A stretch of 40,226 bases of DNA from positions 1-40,226 of the forward strand of contig JAISKH010000090.1 of assembly GCA_031261325.1 (NCBI GenBank). Reading direction: 5' to 3'. Each line of letters begins with the position of its first letter. Position 1 is the stretch's first letter. The notes below the pieces were generated by a model. The model had not been told where the DNA came from. It saw only the letters and a program-made list of their open reading frames with translations, and did no database searches. Both the position numbers and the translations under genes were made by a program. This DNA comes from Oscillospiraceae bacterium. Its GTDB lineage: Bacteria; Bacillota; Clostridia; Oscillospirales; Oscillospiraceae. Below, in pieces: positions 25,993-33,492 of the stretch.

Positions 25993-26137
25993 TTGTTTTT
26001 CCTCCTAAATAAATGTGGTAATTCGGCGGGGCGTTATGATAAACGCGCCCTCCCACTCGTCGGCACGCGCCGACGGAAACAATCGCGCTAATTCGCGATT
26101 CAACCTGCGTTAGACTAAATTGCTCGCTCTTGCCCGC

Positions 26138-26656
26138 TTACACAACCTCAATTTGGTCAAAGTCCAAATCAACCGGTGTTTCGCGCCCGAACATCGACAC
26201 GATTACACGCACGCGGCTCTTGTCCAGCTCAATCTCGTCAACGGTGCCGAGGAAGTCCTTCAGCGGACCGTCCGTGACCTTTACGGTGGAGCCGATTTCG
26301 TACCCGACGACAACCTCGTGCTTCTCGAGGTTCATCGCGCGGATTTCGTCCTCATCGAGCGGTATCGCCTTGTTCGCCGACCCGACGAAGCCTGTCACGC
26401 CGCGCACATTGCGCACAAGGTGCCAGCTGTCGTCCGTCATGACCATCTTGATGAGCACATAGCCGGGGTACACCTTGCGCTCAACCGTCTTTGGTTTGGA
26501 GTCCACAACCTCGGTTACAGTTTCTGTAGGAATTTTCAGCTCGATAATCAAATCCTGCATCTTGCGGTTTTCGGCGGCTTTTTCAATCGTCGTCGCAACC
26601 GCGTTTTCGTAACCGGAGTACGTGTGAACCACATACCACCTTGCTTCTTCCGCCAT
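26138..26656 (-). CDS. nusG: Transcription antitermination/elongation factor NusG
   Basis: The 172-residue NusG binds RNA polymerase and affects pausing and termination. The N-terminal NGN domain starts ARWYVVHTYSGYENAVA, and contains YPGYVLIKMVM near residue 75. The C-terminal KOW domain contains VTDGPLKDFLGTVDEI. The gene lies 5 bp after secE, the standard order. Confidence 0.98.
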   Translation of the reverse strand: MAEEARWYVVHTYSGYENAVATTIEKAAENRKMQDLIIELKIPTETVTEVVDSKPKTVERKVYPGYVLIKMVMTDDSWHLVRNVRGVTGFVGSANKAIPLDEDEIRAMNLEKHEVVVGYEIGSTVKVTDGPLKDFLGTVDEIELDKSRVRVIVSMFGRETPVDLDFDQIEVV

Positions 26657-26661
26657 CTCCC

Positions 26662-26928
26662 CTAACCTCTGGCTGCGAACACGCTGCGGAGAGCCTGAAT
26701 AATCGTTGCGCCAACTTGGTCAACGCCCCAAACAACAATTGCGGCGGAAACCATAACCGCGAGTGACACGAGCGTGTTGTTCGTGATTTGCTTCGGCGTG
26801 GGCCATACAACCTTCTTCAGCTCACTCTTAAGCTCGCGGAACCATTTGGCAATGGGGTTGCGGCGTTTAACCTTTTTCTTTGCGGCAGCATCGGGCTGCT
26901 TGCCTTTTTCAATCTTTTCGTCTGACAT
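26662..26928 (-). CDS. secE: Preprotein translocase subunit SecE
   Basis: An 88-residue single-span SecE. A charged cytoplasmic part includes KWFRELKSELKKVVWPTPKQ, the hallmark just before the membrane helix (TLVSLAVMVSAAIVVWGVDQ). It stabilises SecY in the translocon. It lies between rpmG and nusG as in most bacteria. Confidence 0.97.
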   Translation of the reverse strand: MSDEKIEKGKQPDAAAKKKVKRRNPIAKWFRELKSELKKVVWPTPKQITNNTLVSLAVMVSAAIVVWGVDQVGATIIQALRSVFAARG

Positions 26929-26946
26929 TACATTCGTTCCTTTCCG

Positions 26947-27096
26947 CTACTTCGTCTCGCTGTGGACCGTGTGTTTGCGGCAGAATCGGCAGTACTTGTT
27001 TAGCTCAAGACGATCCGGCGTGTTCTTCTTGTTTTTAATGGTATTGTAGTTTCTCTGCTTGCACTCATTGCATCTCAGCGTGATTTTGACCCTCAT
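26947..27096 (-). CDS. rpmG: Ribosomal protein L33 (zinc-ribbon form)
   Basis: A 49-residue protein beginning [20 protein letters not shown], with two CxxC pairs (CNEC and CRFC) that mark the zinc-binding C+ form of L33. An SD AAGGAGG lies 8 bases before the ATG. It is the first gene of the rpmG-secE-nusG-rplK-rplA run and 18 bp upstream of secE. Confidence 0.96.
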   Translation of the reverse strand: MRVKITLRCNECKQRNYNTIKNKKNTPDRLELNKYCRFCRKHTVHSETK

Positions 27097-27210
27097 TACG
27101 GCGCCTCCTTATTATAGCCTCCCTGCTTGGTATTTGCGGATACGGTTGCCACCACAAAGTCGCACTAATTTTGACACACAAAACTAGCCCGTCCGCTGAC
27201 AGGTGGGTAG

Positions 27211-27240
27211 ATTATACCACACCCACCGCGCCGCGGTCAA
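27211..27240 (-). promoter_or_regulatory. Promoter of the rpmG-rplA operon
   Basis: TTGACC (27235-27240) and a perfect TATAAT (27211-27216) are 18 bp apart on the minus strand, about 115 bp before rpmG. A 7-bp inverted repeat GGTGGGT/ACCCACC (27202-27208, 27221-27227) brackets the -10. Confidence 0.8.
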
Positions 27241-27380
27241 GTGTCAATCCGAATATTTTTTGCGAATTTCGGCGAATATCCGCCCTAATATCAGCCGCGC
27301 GCGGAAACGCGGCGCGCAAACAGACGAAAGAGACGCAAAAGCGTCTCCTTCGTTCGTCTCCGTCCGTAACACCGCGGCGG

Positions 27381-27671
27381 TTATTCATCGTCCTGTCCGT
27401 TGTCGTTGTGCGTGTGCGAATGTGCGCGCTCCTGCTTTTGCCGCGCGCGCTTCTCTTCAAGCTCGCGCTTGCAGGACTCGCAGACATACCTCTTTTTGCG
27501 CACGGCGACATTAAGCCGCTCCGGCACGTATTTCTTCAGAATTATCATGGAACCCTCGACGTAAATCTCCATCGGGTCCTTTTCCGCAATGCCAAGCGTT
27601 CTTCTAATTTCAATTGGTACGACGATGCGCCCAAGCTCGTCGATTTTCCTCACAATTCCTGTAGACTTCAT
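27381..27671 (-). CDS. AbrB/SpoVT-type transition-state regulator
   Basis: A 96-residue DNA-binding protein. Residues 1-50 are the swapped-hairpin AbrB domain (MKSTGIVRKIDELGRIVVPI, then EIRRTLGI and DPMEIYVEG). The C-terminal part has a CESC pair and then a highly charged, His-rich tail (HSHTHNDN), unlike B. subtilis AbrB. AbrB proteins repress stationary-phase and sporulation genes during growth. Start choice: an ATG with AAAGGA upstream; an earlier start three codons upstream is less likely. Two tandem 0A boxes lie 62-78 bp upstream, which supports an AbrB-like role under Spo0A control. Confidence 0.9.
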   Translation of the reverse strand: MKSTGIVRKIDELGRIVVPIEIRRTLGIAEKDPMEIYVEGSMIILKKYVPERLNVAVRKKRYVCESCKRELEEKRARQKQERAHSHTHNDNGQDDE

Positions 27672-27732
27672 TCGTAACAAATCCTTTCAATGCAAATTTC
27701 CATTTCCAACAGAGTGCCATACACAGATGCCA

Positions 27733-27749
27733 TTCGACAAAATTCGACA
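27733..27749 (-). promoter_or_regulatory. Two tandem 0A boxes (Spo0A binding sites)
   Basis: TGTCGAA occurs twice on the minus strand, at 27733-27739 and 27743-27749, exactly 10 bp apart, one helical turn. This is the perfect 0A-box core, and the arrangement matches the paired boxes through which Spo0A-P represses abrB in B. subtilis. A TATAGT -10-like hexamer lies at 27775-27780. Confidence 0.75.
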
Positions 27750-27820
27750 TTTGTGTCCATAAAAAATGACCAACACTATATGTAGTTTTCGGCTGCCACT
27801 ACTCAGCCTATCCCGTAAAT

Positions 27821-27849
27821 ATAGTAACATACTTCGATAATTTTCGCAA
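27821..27849 (-). promoter_or_regulatory. Possible upstream promoter of the AbrB-type gene
   Basis: TTGCGA (27844-27849) and TACTAT (27821-27826) are 17 bp apart on the minus strand. The AT-rich interval 27850-28030 shows nothing else that I can name. Confidence 0.35.
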
Positions 27850-28039
27850 GAACAAATTTTAACCGTAATAAAAGTATTTTTGTAACGGATTTTTGTGTAT
27901 CTGACGAATACAACCGACATGACGCGCGCCGTCCGAAAGCGGGCGAATAATTCCCAAGCCGTTTCCCAATCGCCACATTTGACAGCTCCCCCATTTATGG
28001 CAACCGACCATGATTTTCAAGCAATGGCAGGTTTGGTTA

Positions 28040-28068
28040 TAGACTTTCACCCGAAAATACGTTAAAAT
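28040..28068 (+). promoter_or_regulatory. Probable promoter of the XRE-type regulator
   Basis: TAGACT (28040-28045) and TAAAAT (28063-28068) with a 17-bp spacer lie about 95 bp before the ATG at 28162. Confidence 0.4.
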
Positions 28069-28161
28069 AAGGCAATGTTAACTTTGGTTGACACATTTCC
28101 AACGGCGTTTGGTAGACCAACACCGCCAAACGGGGTACTATTTACCTTAGGAGGGATACAT

Positions 28162-28938
28162 ATGTGTTTTCACGAAAATCTCATGCGCCTGAGAAAAACG
28201 AACGGCTTTTCTCAGGAAGAACTCGGTGCAAAGCTGAATGTCACGCGGCAGACCGTGTCCAAGTGGGAGCTTGGGCAAACGACACCGGAAATGGACAAGC
28301 TTATTGAAATGGCAAAGCTTTTCGGCATCAGCGTTGACGAACTGGTTGGCGTCGAAAGCGCGCCCGACGATGCCGCGCCGCCGCTCCCCTATTACCCGCG
28401 CGGGTTTCACTACGAATACAAATCGCAGCGCACTCTGTACGGGCTTCCGCTTGTGCACATAAATCTCGGCGCGGGGCTGCGAAAAGCGGAGGGCATAATC
28501 GCGGTCGGCACAATCGCGAAAGGGGTTGTCTCGCTCGGAGCAATATCAATGGGTGTTCTGTCCTTCGGTGCGATTTCACTCGGCGTGTTCGCGCTCGGCG
28601 CGGTCGGCGTGGGGCTTCTCGCAATTGCCGCATTTGCCATAGGTTGCCTTGCAATAGGCGCAATTGCCGCGGGATTGTTCGCCGTCGGCGGCGTTGCGTT
28701 GGGCGTGTTCTATGCCGTCGGCGGTTTCGCCTCGGCGGGACACATTGCGATGGGTGCATACGCGCAGGGGCATATCGCAATCGGCGACGTAGCAAACGGC
28801 GATTACTTCTGGGAAAATATCAACGACCTCACAAAAGCGGACTTCGACGACATACGCGCCACTATTTTGCGGGAGTACCCGCGCATATGGAAGTGGATAC
28901 TGAACATTTTTACGCACGGTTTCAACGTGACGAAATAG
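28162..28938 (+). CDS. XRE-family regulator with glycine pentad-repeat tail
   Basis: A 258-residue protein. Residues 1-65 are an XRE helix-turn-helix (LRKTNGFSQEELGAKLNVTR, then QTVSKWELGQTTPEMDKLIE). Residues about 112-215 form a run of five-residue units that begin with Gly and carry hydrophobic residues (GAISM GVLSF GAISL GVFAL, and so on), at least a dozen in sequence. A charged C-terminal end with WENINDLTKADFDDIRATIL follows. The repeat resembles a right-handed β-helix or a membrane-associated fold, but its Gly pattern is not the usual pentapeptide A(D/N)LXX. A strong SD GGAGGG precedes the ATG. It may be a DNA-binding protein tied to the membrane or to a scaffold; target unknown. Confidence 0.85.
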   Translation: MCFHENLMRLRKTNGFSQEELGAKLNVTRQTVSKWELGQTTPEMDKLIEMAKLFGISVDELVGVESAPDDAAPPLPYYPRGFHYEYKSQRTLYGLPLVHINLGAGLRKAEGIIAVGTIAKGVVSLGAISMGVLSFGAISLGVFALGAVGVGLLAIAAFAIGCLAIGAIAAGLFAVGGVALGVFYAVGGFASAGHIAMGAYAQGHIAIGDVANGDYFWENINDLTKADFDDIRATILREYPRIWKWILNIFTHGFNVTK

Positions 28939-28975
28939 CAATCCAAAGTATCAAGCTAAAGTATCGAACAAAAGG

Positions 28976-29012
28976 AAAAACCCCGCATTGCGCCTTGCAA
29001 TGCGGGGTTTTT
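28976..29012. terminator. Terminator of the split tRNA-Thr and of the XRE gene
   Basis: A perfect hairpin AAAAACCCCGCATTGC/GCAATGCGGGGTTTTT lies between the XRE gene and the 3' part of the broken tRNA-Thr. It can work in both directions. Confidence 0.9.
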
Positions 29013-29013
29013 C

Positions 29014-29072
29014 TGGAGCTGCTATCCGGATTCGAACCGGAGACCTCGTCCTTACCAAGGACGCGCTCTGCC
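29014..29072 (-). pseudogene. 3' part of a split tRNA-Thr(GGU), left junction
   Basis: On the minus strand this segment has the anticodon loop TTGGTAA, anticodon 3' stem GGACG, T arm TCCGG-TTCGAAT-CCGGA, acceptor strand TAGCAGC and an encoded CCA. The D arm stops after the 25-bp repeat and the acceptor 5' strand is missing. The missing part (acceptor GCTGCTA) is at 33320-33361, and the two acceptor strands pair perfectly. The tRNA gene has been interrupted by the 4.27-kb insert. Confidence 0.93.
29048..29072. repeat. 25-bp direct repeat, left copy (att core)
   Basis: A 25-bp segment that begins GTCCTTACCAAGG and ends CTCTGCC. It is identical to 33320-33344 and spans the anticodon arm of tRNA-Thr. 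The copy in the intact tRNA-Thr (33107-33131) differs at one base. It is the likely recombination core of the element. Confidence 0.92.
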
Positions 29073-29140
29073 TACCATTTTGCACCCGAAAACCCTTGGT
29101 ATGACTGGGTTTCTCAATTTCGCTTTTGCCCAAAATCGGG

Positions 29141-29165
29141 TTTTGACCCTAATGTTGACCCTAAC
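29141..29165 (+). repeat. Paired GACCCTAA repeat, left end (putative arm sites)
   Basis: TTTTGACCCTAA (29141-29152) and TTGACCCTAAC (29155-29165) lie in direct order 69 bp inside the left core. The same pair is found at 33173-33198 and, inverted, at 32947-32972. Confidence 0.6.
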
Positions 29166-29282
29166 GAGAATGAACTTAGATGAAACAGGGTGAAACAAGC
29201 AACTCCAAAATCATGCCGTTGGTGATTCACAACTAAACCGTATGCACAGTATAGCACGAACTTACGAAAATGTGAAGCGGTT

Positions 29283-29335
29283 ACTTCCGTGATTATTGGA
29301 GATTCACTTCCGACTTTGTGACCGCTTTACTTCCG
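29283..29335 (+). repeat. Three ACTTCCG repeats with 23-bp period
   Basis: ACTTCCG occurs at 29283-29289, 29306-29312 and 29329-29335, each start exactly 23 bp after the last, in the non-coding left end (29166-29365) of the element. It may be an iteron-like or regulator-binding array left from the element. I see nothing else in this gap. Confidence 0.45.
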
Positions 29336-29365
29336 AAATTGTTGGCTGGTTTTGGGGTTGCCATA

Positions 29366-29918
29366 TTAACCAAACAACTTTATCATCTCAATCGCTTTCA
29401 CAATCCACCGCAAAGCTCCGTCATAACGATAGCCTGTAAAGTCCGCATCTTCCAGAATGTTGGCTATTTCTTTTTCGGTAATGTTTATGTTAATCAAATC
29501 AGATAGTCTGCCGCGTTCGGCGGCAATCTCCCGAACGTAATCGAAGTAGGTTCCTGCAAAGCCAAAGCTGGTAGCGTAGGCTACAGGGTCAGCGATTGCC
29601 TGCTCTACCATTTCCTCTGTGTCCTCGTAAAACAGGCTGCGCCCGTTGTCGTATAAAGGATAGAAGGATTCGGTGTTGCCGCTCATCTTGATAGCGATGT
29701 TGGAGAGATGGCGGTCGTCTTGCCGTGTGATAAAGTCCAGCAATATCATTCTGGCAATGTCATCCTTGTACTGTGGGCGAACCGATACAAGATTTTGATA
29801 CTCGTTGTCGCCACGCGCGCCGTCAAACAGCCGTCTGAAATGCACGATATATTCCTTTGAAAAGTCGTAGAGAAACTCGGAAAACACCGTGTCCTTGTCT
29901 GCTCGGTATGCGGGGCAA
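29366..29918 (-). pseudogene. HipA-like kinase, C-terminal fragment
   Basis: About 180 codons of a HipA/Ser-Thr kinase-like protein. The segment LLDFITRQDDRHLSNIAIK carries the catalytic D-x-x-x-x-N arrangement (DDRHLSN), and PLYDNGRSLF holds the following metal-binding Asp. The N-terminal lobe with the ATP-binding loop is lost. The open frame extends upstream to 30220, but that part is only the antisense-like other frame of the CHAP gene. The junction with the CHAP fragment lies at about 29915-29930. HipA is the toxin of a type II toxin-antitoxin pair; no HipB partner is present. It is not expected to be active. Confidence 0.75.
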
Positions 29919-30710
29919 CAGGGTACCCTCAATCGTGTGGACGACCTCACCCTCGACGGATTCGACGATGCCCACATGGTCAGAGCTGCCGTCTTGCTCC
30001 CAATCAAAGAAGATGATGTCGCCGGGCGCGGGAACGTAGCTGCTGTCCTGCCACAGTCCACGGTTTTGAAACCACGGTATGCCCTGTGACTGGCAAGCGG
30101 CGAATTTGGGAATAATCCCCGCGTCGATATAGCCGCACTCGTTGGCGCACCAAGAAACAAAGGTGGCGCACCATGCCACGCGACCCTCAAAGCCATACCA
30201 GCTCCAATACGATTCGCCATTCACGTTTCCAAGCTGGGATACGGCAACTGCCACAATATCGCCGCTGCCGTTGTGGATTCCATAGAGAACCGCCGTCCAC
30301 ATATCAGCGTATTGAGCGTTCAATAGCTCGGCAAGCTGCGCCTTTTGGCTGTCATTGAAGCCGTATTGCACTGCCATTTCATCGGCAGTCTTGTGGGACA
30401 CGGCGATATACAAGATGGTCTTGGTAACGGTGGTTTCGGTGGAGATGAAGTCCTCGCCGTCACCCTCAACGGTTACTTCCGTGACCGTTTTGCTTTCGGT
30501 ACGGCTGGCAAGGGTGTTCATATCCCAAAAGACGGTTCGCAGAAGCTCTTTCTTGCGTTCGTCCATTGTGGCAACATCGGCGGGATTGTCGGGGTCGGAG
30601 TTGGTCTTGACGGCGTAAATCGCCAAAATCTCTTTCCACTCGGCGCGTGTGCCGGACATCTGCACCTCATCGTGCGCGTTGCTGTTGCGTATCTCGGTGA
30701 ATCTGTCCGC
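29919..30710 (-). pseudogene. CHAP/NlpC-type cell-wall hydrolase of a conjugative element, fragment
   Basis: The frame reads as the middle and C-terminal part of the two-domain lysozyme-CHAP hydrolase found in Tn916-like and related elements. It opens without a start codon in the segment EIRNSNAHDEVQMSG, continues through the linker region, and shows the CHAP motif WCATFVSWCANECGYI (catalytic Cys) and GDIIFFDWEQDGSSDHVGIV (catalytic His). After HTIEG the sequence changes to HipA-like sequence in another frame, so the last part of the domain is missing. The upstream end joins the adhesin fragment out of frame near 30705. The enzyme would have opened peptidoglycan for the conjugation machine. 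Confidence 0.75.
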
Positions 30711-31625
30711 TGGTCTTGTTGCTCATGATATAGTCCGTCCAAACAACGGTGGTTTTGCGGACATTGCCGCTCTTGTTGGCGGTGATGTCGATTGTGCCTG
30801 TGGGCGGGGTGGTTGTGCTAATGGTCAGCTTGTTGCCGCTGACCGAAAAGCTCACGCCCGGTGTGGTGCTGGAAAAGGTGAAATTGCCGAGCAGATTGTT
30901 GGTATCGGTCAGCGTGACGGAATACTTTGAACCGTCCCACGCAAGGTCATAGGTGGATGCGCCCGCAAGGTTTCCGGCAAGGAAGCTCGGACGACTCACA
31001 TGGTTCTTCACCGAAGCGACAATGCGGTCATAGTGTGCCAAAATCTCAGAGCGCAGCGGGTGGTTGGAAGCCAGCATCGCAATGATGTTGCTTGTTCCGC
31101 TCGGTGCGGCAACCCAATTAAAATTGCTGTCGCGGTCGCCCACAACCGTTTCCCACACAAGAAACTGTGTCGCCAGCATATTGGCGATTTGGTCGGCGTG
31201 AGTGGGATTTGTGGAGTTCCAGTTGAGGTTGTTGTTTCCCGTATAGCCGTATACGAAGATTCGCCCGATAAACTGCTTAATCTGATAGGCTTCAAGGGTT
31301 GCGTTGAGGTTTTCAGGGTATTCGTCCCAAAAATCCTCGCCTTTCTGATTGAGCGTATCGCCGGAGTTCAACGGAACACCCGGTTCGATGCAGTAGACCG
31401 TGGGTGCCGAGTATGACCCAAAGCCTTTGGCTGTGGTGTGCGTTGAAGCCGCCGAGTGCCAACCGTTGGCAAAGGTCATTGCAGAATGTCCCCAGCCTGT
31501 TTGGTTTGGGTCATCGCCGCGGGGAAGCTGTACCATGACTACATCCCCGGTGGTAGCCGCACTCGCGGTCAGGTTAAACGCCGTGAACACTCCCAAGCAC
31601 GTTGCAAGCGCAAGAGCAAGGTGTA
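30667..31625 (-). pseudogene. Thioester-domain surface adhesin, N-terminal fragment
   Basis: The frame encodes the end of a signal peptide (LGVFTAFNLTASA) and a class I thioester domain: VYCIEPGVPL supplies the Cys and LATQFLVWE supplies the Gln for the internal thioester. A β-sandwich start (LAWDGSKYSVTLTDTNNLL) follows. Such adhesins normally continue with Cna-B repeats and an LPXTG anchor; here the protein ends 12 residues after DYIMSNKTSG, where the CHAP fragment begins in another frame. The start of the signal peptide is also replaced by the lipoprotein gene. It is a remnant between two deletion joints. Confidence 0.72.
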
Positions 31626-31837
31626 GTCGATTGGCTTGGTGCTTCTGTGGGTTCACTTGCCGCCGCAGTCGGCTCACTTTCAGTCGTGCTATCAGGGTTT
31701 TCGCTCACAATAGCAGATGTGGTTTCTCCTATTGCCGTGGGTGTGTCGCTGTTCGCGGGTGCGGTGGTATTCGCAGCACAGGCGGTCGCTACTCCCAACA
31801 ACAGAATTATCACAAGCAACAATGCGTATTTTCTCAT
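31626..31837 (-). pseudogene. Lipoprotein, N-terminal fragment
   Basis: A good SD (TTGGAGGA) precedes an ATG at 31837. The encoded N-terminus is a lipoprotein signal, MRKYALLLVIILLLGVATAC, with lipobox Cys at residue 20, followed by a Thr/Ser/Glu/Pro-rich linker. After about 65 residues the sequence runs into the thioester adhesin in another frame, so the functional domain is gone. Function unknown. Confidence 0.65.
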
Positions 31838-31908
31838 ATTCGTGTCCTCCAAGTGAATTTTACAACTCAATTATACTTGAAAAAGCACGAACAATCAAAG
31901 GTATTCTG

Positions 31909-32490
31909 CTACCGTGCATCGCGGCTCTGCTCCCGCTTTCGCCAAAGCTCCAATGCCTTGATGATGGTGTCCTCGATTTTCTGCGACGGAGTGTTTGCGG
32001 GGAAGTATTTGCTGATACGCTCACGCGGGATTTTGAACTGCTCCACCTGATTGGGCTTTTCCTGCCGCAAGAGGTTAAAAATCGTGTCAATATCCAGCGT
32101 TCCCGCCGCGCCAAGTTGTTTCATCTCCAACGCCTGAGAAAGCGATGGCGTTCTATCCTCGCTTTCCATTGTGATGAGTAAGTCGTTTTGCTGCTCTTTG
32201 GTGAGATAGGACAATTCCACAGCGGGGCGAAATGCCATCTGCGGCTTGGTTTTGTCGTCGATGACTGCATTGTCCACCATATCCAAAATGCCGGGGATTA
32301 GCTCTGTTAAGCGGATATAGCGGCGTACTTGGTCTTGGCTTTCGCCAACTTTTTCGCCCAGCAATTCCCGTGAAGTCTTTCCCTCAAAATTCTGTGCCAC
32401 TGGCACAGAATTATTTGCGGGTCGCCCCGCTGTGCGTTTCATAGCTTCAAGCCGCATCTTGTATGACTGCGCCTTTTCATAGGTCGCGCA
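31909..32490 (-). pseudogene. ParB-like protein, C-terminal fragment
   Basis: The frame contains the DNA-binding half of a ParB/RepB/Spo0J-type protein of mobile elements: KMRLEAMKRTAGRP, then GKTSRELLGEKVGESQDQVRRYIRLTELIPGILDMVD, the helix-turn-helix region, and a Phe/Lys-rich tail. The N-terminal nuclease/CTPase domain with GxxRR is missing. Upstream of about 32490 the sequence changes to what looks like another gene's promoter and SD (AAGGAGG then ATG at about 32477), giving only a 13-codon ORF. An internal ATG at 32457 could still start a short protein of about 180 residues. Likely inactive in partition. Confidence 0.7.
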
Positions 32491-32549
32491 CCTCCTTGAT
32501 ACTTCTATTGTATAGCGGAGGGCGCACAGTAGCAAAGGTGCGGTTTTTA

Positions 32550-32924
32550 TTACTCGGCTATTCCCTCATATTCATTATGGAAATTGAGCCAATCCTCAAT
32601 GAGTGCCGCCGAAAGATAGGGAATGAAAGCGGCAACAACGGCGGCTTCAGTAAACCGTTCGGGCAATTCTATATTTGCACTTTCTGCAAGCATCAGAACA
32701 AAGTAGACCAATCCGAAGTGATTTCCGCTGTCGCAGAGTGCTTCGAGGTGGGCTGTTACAGCGGCAAGGTCGAAGTCCATACGGTCAAGAGCTTCATATA
32801 AACGATAAACAAGACTTCCGCTGATAAGCTGCGATAACTCCTTTACCGCTTCCTCGTCCACCTCGCGGGATAGATTGCTATCGCCAAATTCGCTAACGTA
32901 GCGGGTGAAATTTTCTGTTGTCAT
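32550..32924 (-). CDS. Small acidic protein of the element, unknown function
   Basis: A 124-residue acidic, helix-rich protein that starts with MTTENFTRYVSEFGDSNLSR and holds no motif I recognise. A strong SD GAGGAGG lies 8 bases before the ATG. It has no signal peptide or membrane helix. It is the only complete ORF in the element. Its position beside a ParB-like fragment and close to the element's end suggests it belonged to the accessory genes of the conjugative element. Confidence 0.55.
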   Translation of the reverse strand: MTTENFTRYVSEFGDSNLSREVDEEAVKELSQLISGSLVYRLYEALDRMDFDLAAVTAHLEALCDSGNHFGLVYFVLMLAESANIELPERFTEAAVVAAFIPYLSAALIEDWLNFHNEYEGIAE

Positions 32925-32946
32925 AAGATTTTCCTCCTCATTTTTT

Positions 32947-32972
32947 GTTAGGGTCAAGTGTTAGGGTCAAAA
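32947..32972 (-). repeat. Paired GACCCTAA repeat, inverted copy
   Basis: GTTAGGGTCA (32947-32956) and GTTAGGGTCAAAA (32960-32972) are the reverse complement of the pair at the left end. A degenerate core-like stretch CAAGGATGCGCCCT follows near 33004-33017 (12 of 14 positions agree with the core). Confidence 0.55.
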
Positions 32973-33031
32973 CCTGTTTTTAGACCTAATCCTTGCCATT
33001 TTTCAAGGATGCGCCCTATCCCTTGAAAATA

Positions 33032-33070
33032 GAGAAAACCCGCAAAGCCTTACGCTGTGCGGGTTTTCTC
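33032..33070 (-). terminator. Terminator of the intact tRNA-Thr
   Basis: A hairpin with arms GAGAAAACCCGCA and TGTGCGGGTTTTCTC lies just after the CCA end of the intact tRNA-Thr on the minus strand. The 5' arm is A-rich, so the reading GGGTTTTCTC gives a short U-tract only; function as terminator is likely. Confidence 0.65.
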
Positions 33071-33072
33071 TG

Positions 33073-33148
<76 letters not shown>

Positions 33149-33172
33149 ATATCAAATTTTCTGCCCCTCGTT

Positions 33173-33198
33173 TTTTGACCCTAACCGTGACCCTAACG
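33173..33198 (+). repeat. Paired GACCCTAA repeat, right end
   Basis: TTTTGACCCTAAC (33173-33185) and GTGACCCTAACG (33187-33198) match the pair at 29141-29165 and lie between the intact tRNA-Thr and the 5' part of the broken one. The remaining sequence from 33199 to 33319 shows GATGAAAC repeats but no gene. Confidence 0.6.
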
Positions 33199-33319
33199 AG
33201 GATGAAACGGGACGAGATTCTTTGAAACTGCCTGAAACGGTTACTCGTCAAAAACCGCTTGAAATCAGGACTTTTCGGACTGTCTGCTACTCATTGACAT
33301 TAGATGAAACAGTCCGATT

Positions 33320-33361
33320 GTCCTTACCAAGGACGCGCTCTGCCGACTGAGCTATAGCAGC
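33320..33361 (-). pseudogene. 5' part of the split tRNA-Thr(GGU), right junction
   Basis: On the minus strand the segment has acceptor GCTGCTA, D arm GCTC-AGTCGGCA-GAGC and anticodon arm CGTCC-TTGGTAA-GGAC, then element DNA. It overlaps the right copy of the 25-bp repeat (33320-33344). Together with 29014-29047 it rebuilds a perfect tRNA-Thr. Confidence 0.93.
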
Positions 33362-33377
33362 ACATTCAAGCTTTGAA

Positions 33378-33406
33378 ATTATACACAATACGCACATGCT
33401 TGTCAA
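33378..33406 (-). promoter_or_regulatory. Consensus promoter of the split tRNA-Thr
   Basis: TTGACA (33401-33406), 17 bp, TATAAT (33378-33383): a perfect sigma-A promoter 17 bp before the tRNA 5' end. It now transcribes the 5' half and then, about 170 nt on, the intact tRNA-Thr. Confidence 0.9.
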
Positions 33407-33492
33407 GGGCTTAATTCCCGAGTGCGGCGAAATATTTGAAAATTCCCCGCAACAATTAAGCCCCGCGTAAAAAAGGCTAGTTTCAGCGCGCT

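Noticed and set aside
27212-27511. Open frames around the rpmG promoter and the AbrB-type gene
   Set aside because: Overlap promoter elements and the AbrB-type gene; no SD or recognisable sequence.
28644-29183. Open frame running from the XRE gene through the tRNA-Thr fragment to FDPNVDPNENELR
   Set aside because: It crosses a terminator and tRNA sequence. The shared end with the frame at 33141-33350 comes from the GACCCTAA repeats, not from a protein.
29919-30220. N-terminal part of the HipA-like open frame
   Set aside because: It overlaps the CHAP fragment in another frame and has shadow composition; HipA similarity begins only at about 29918.
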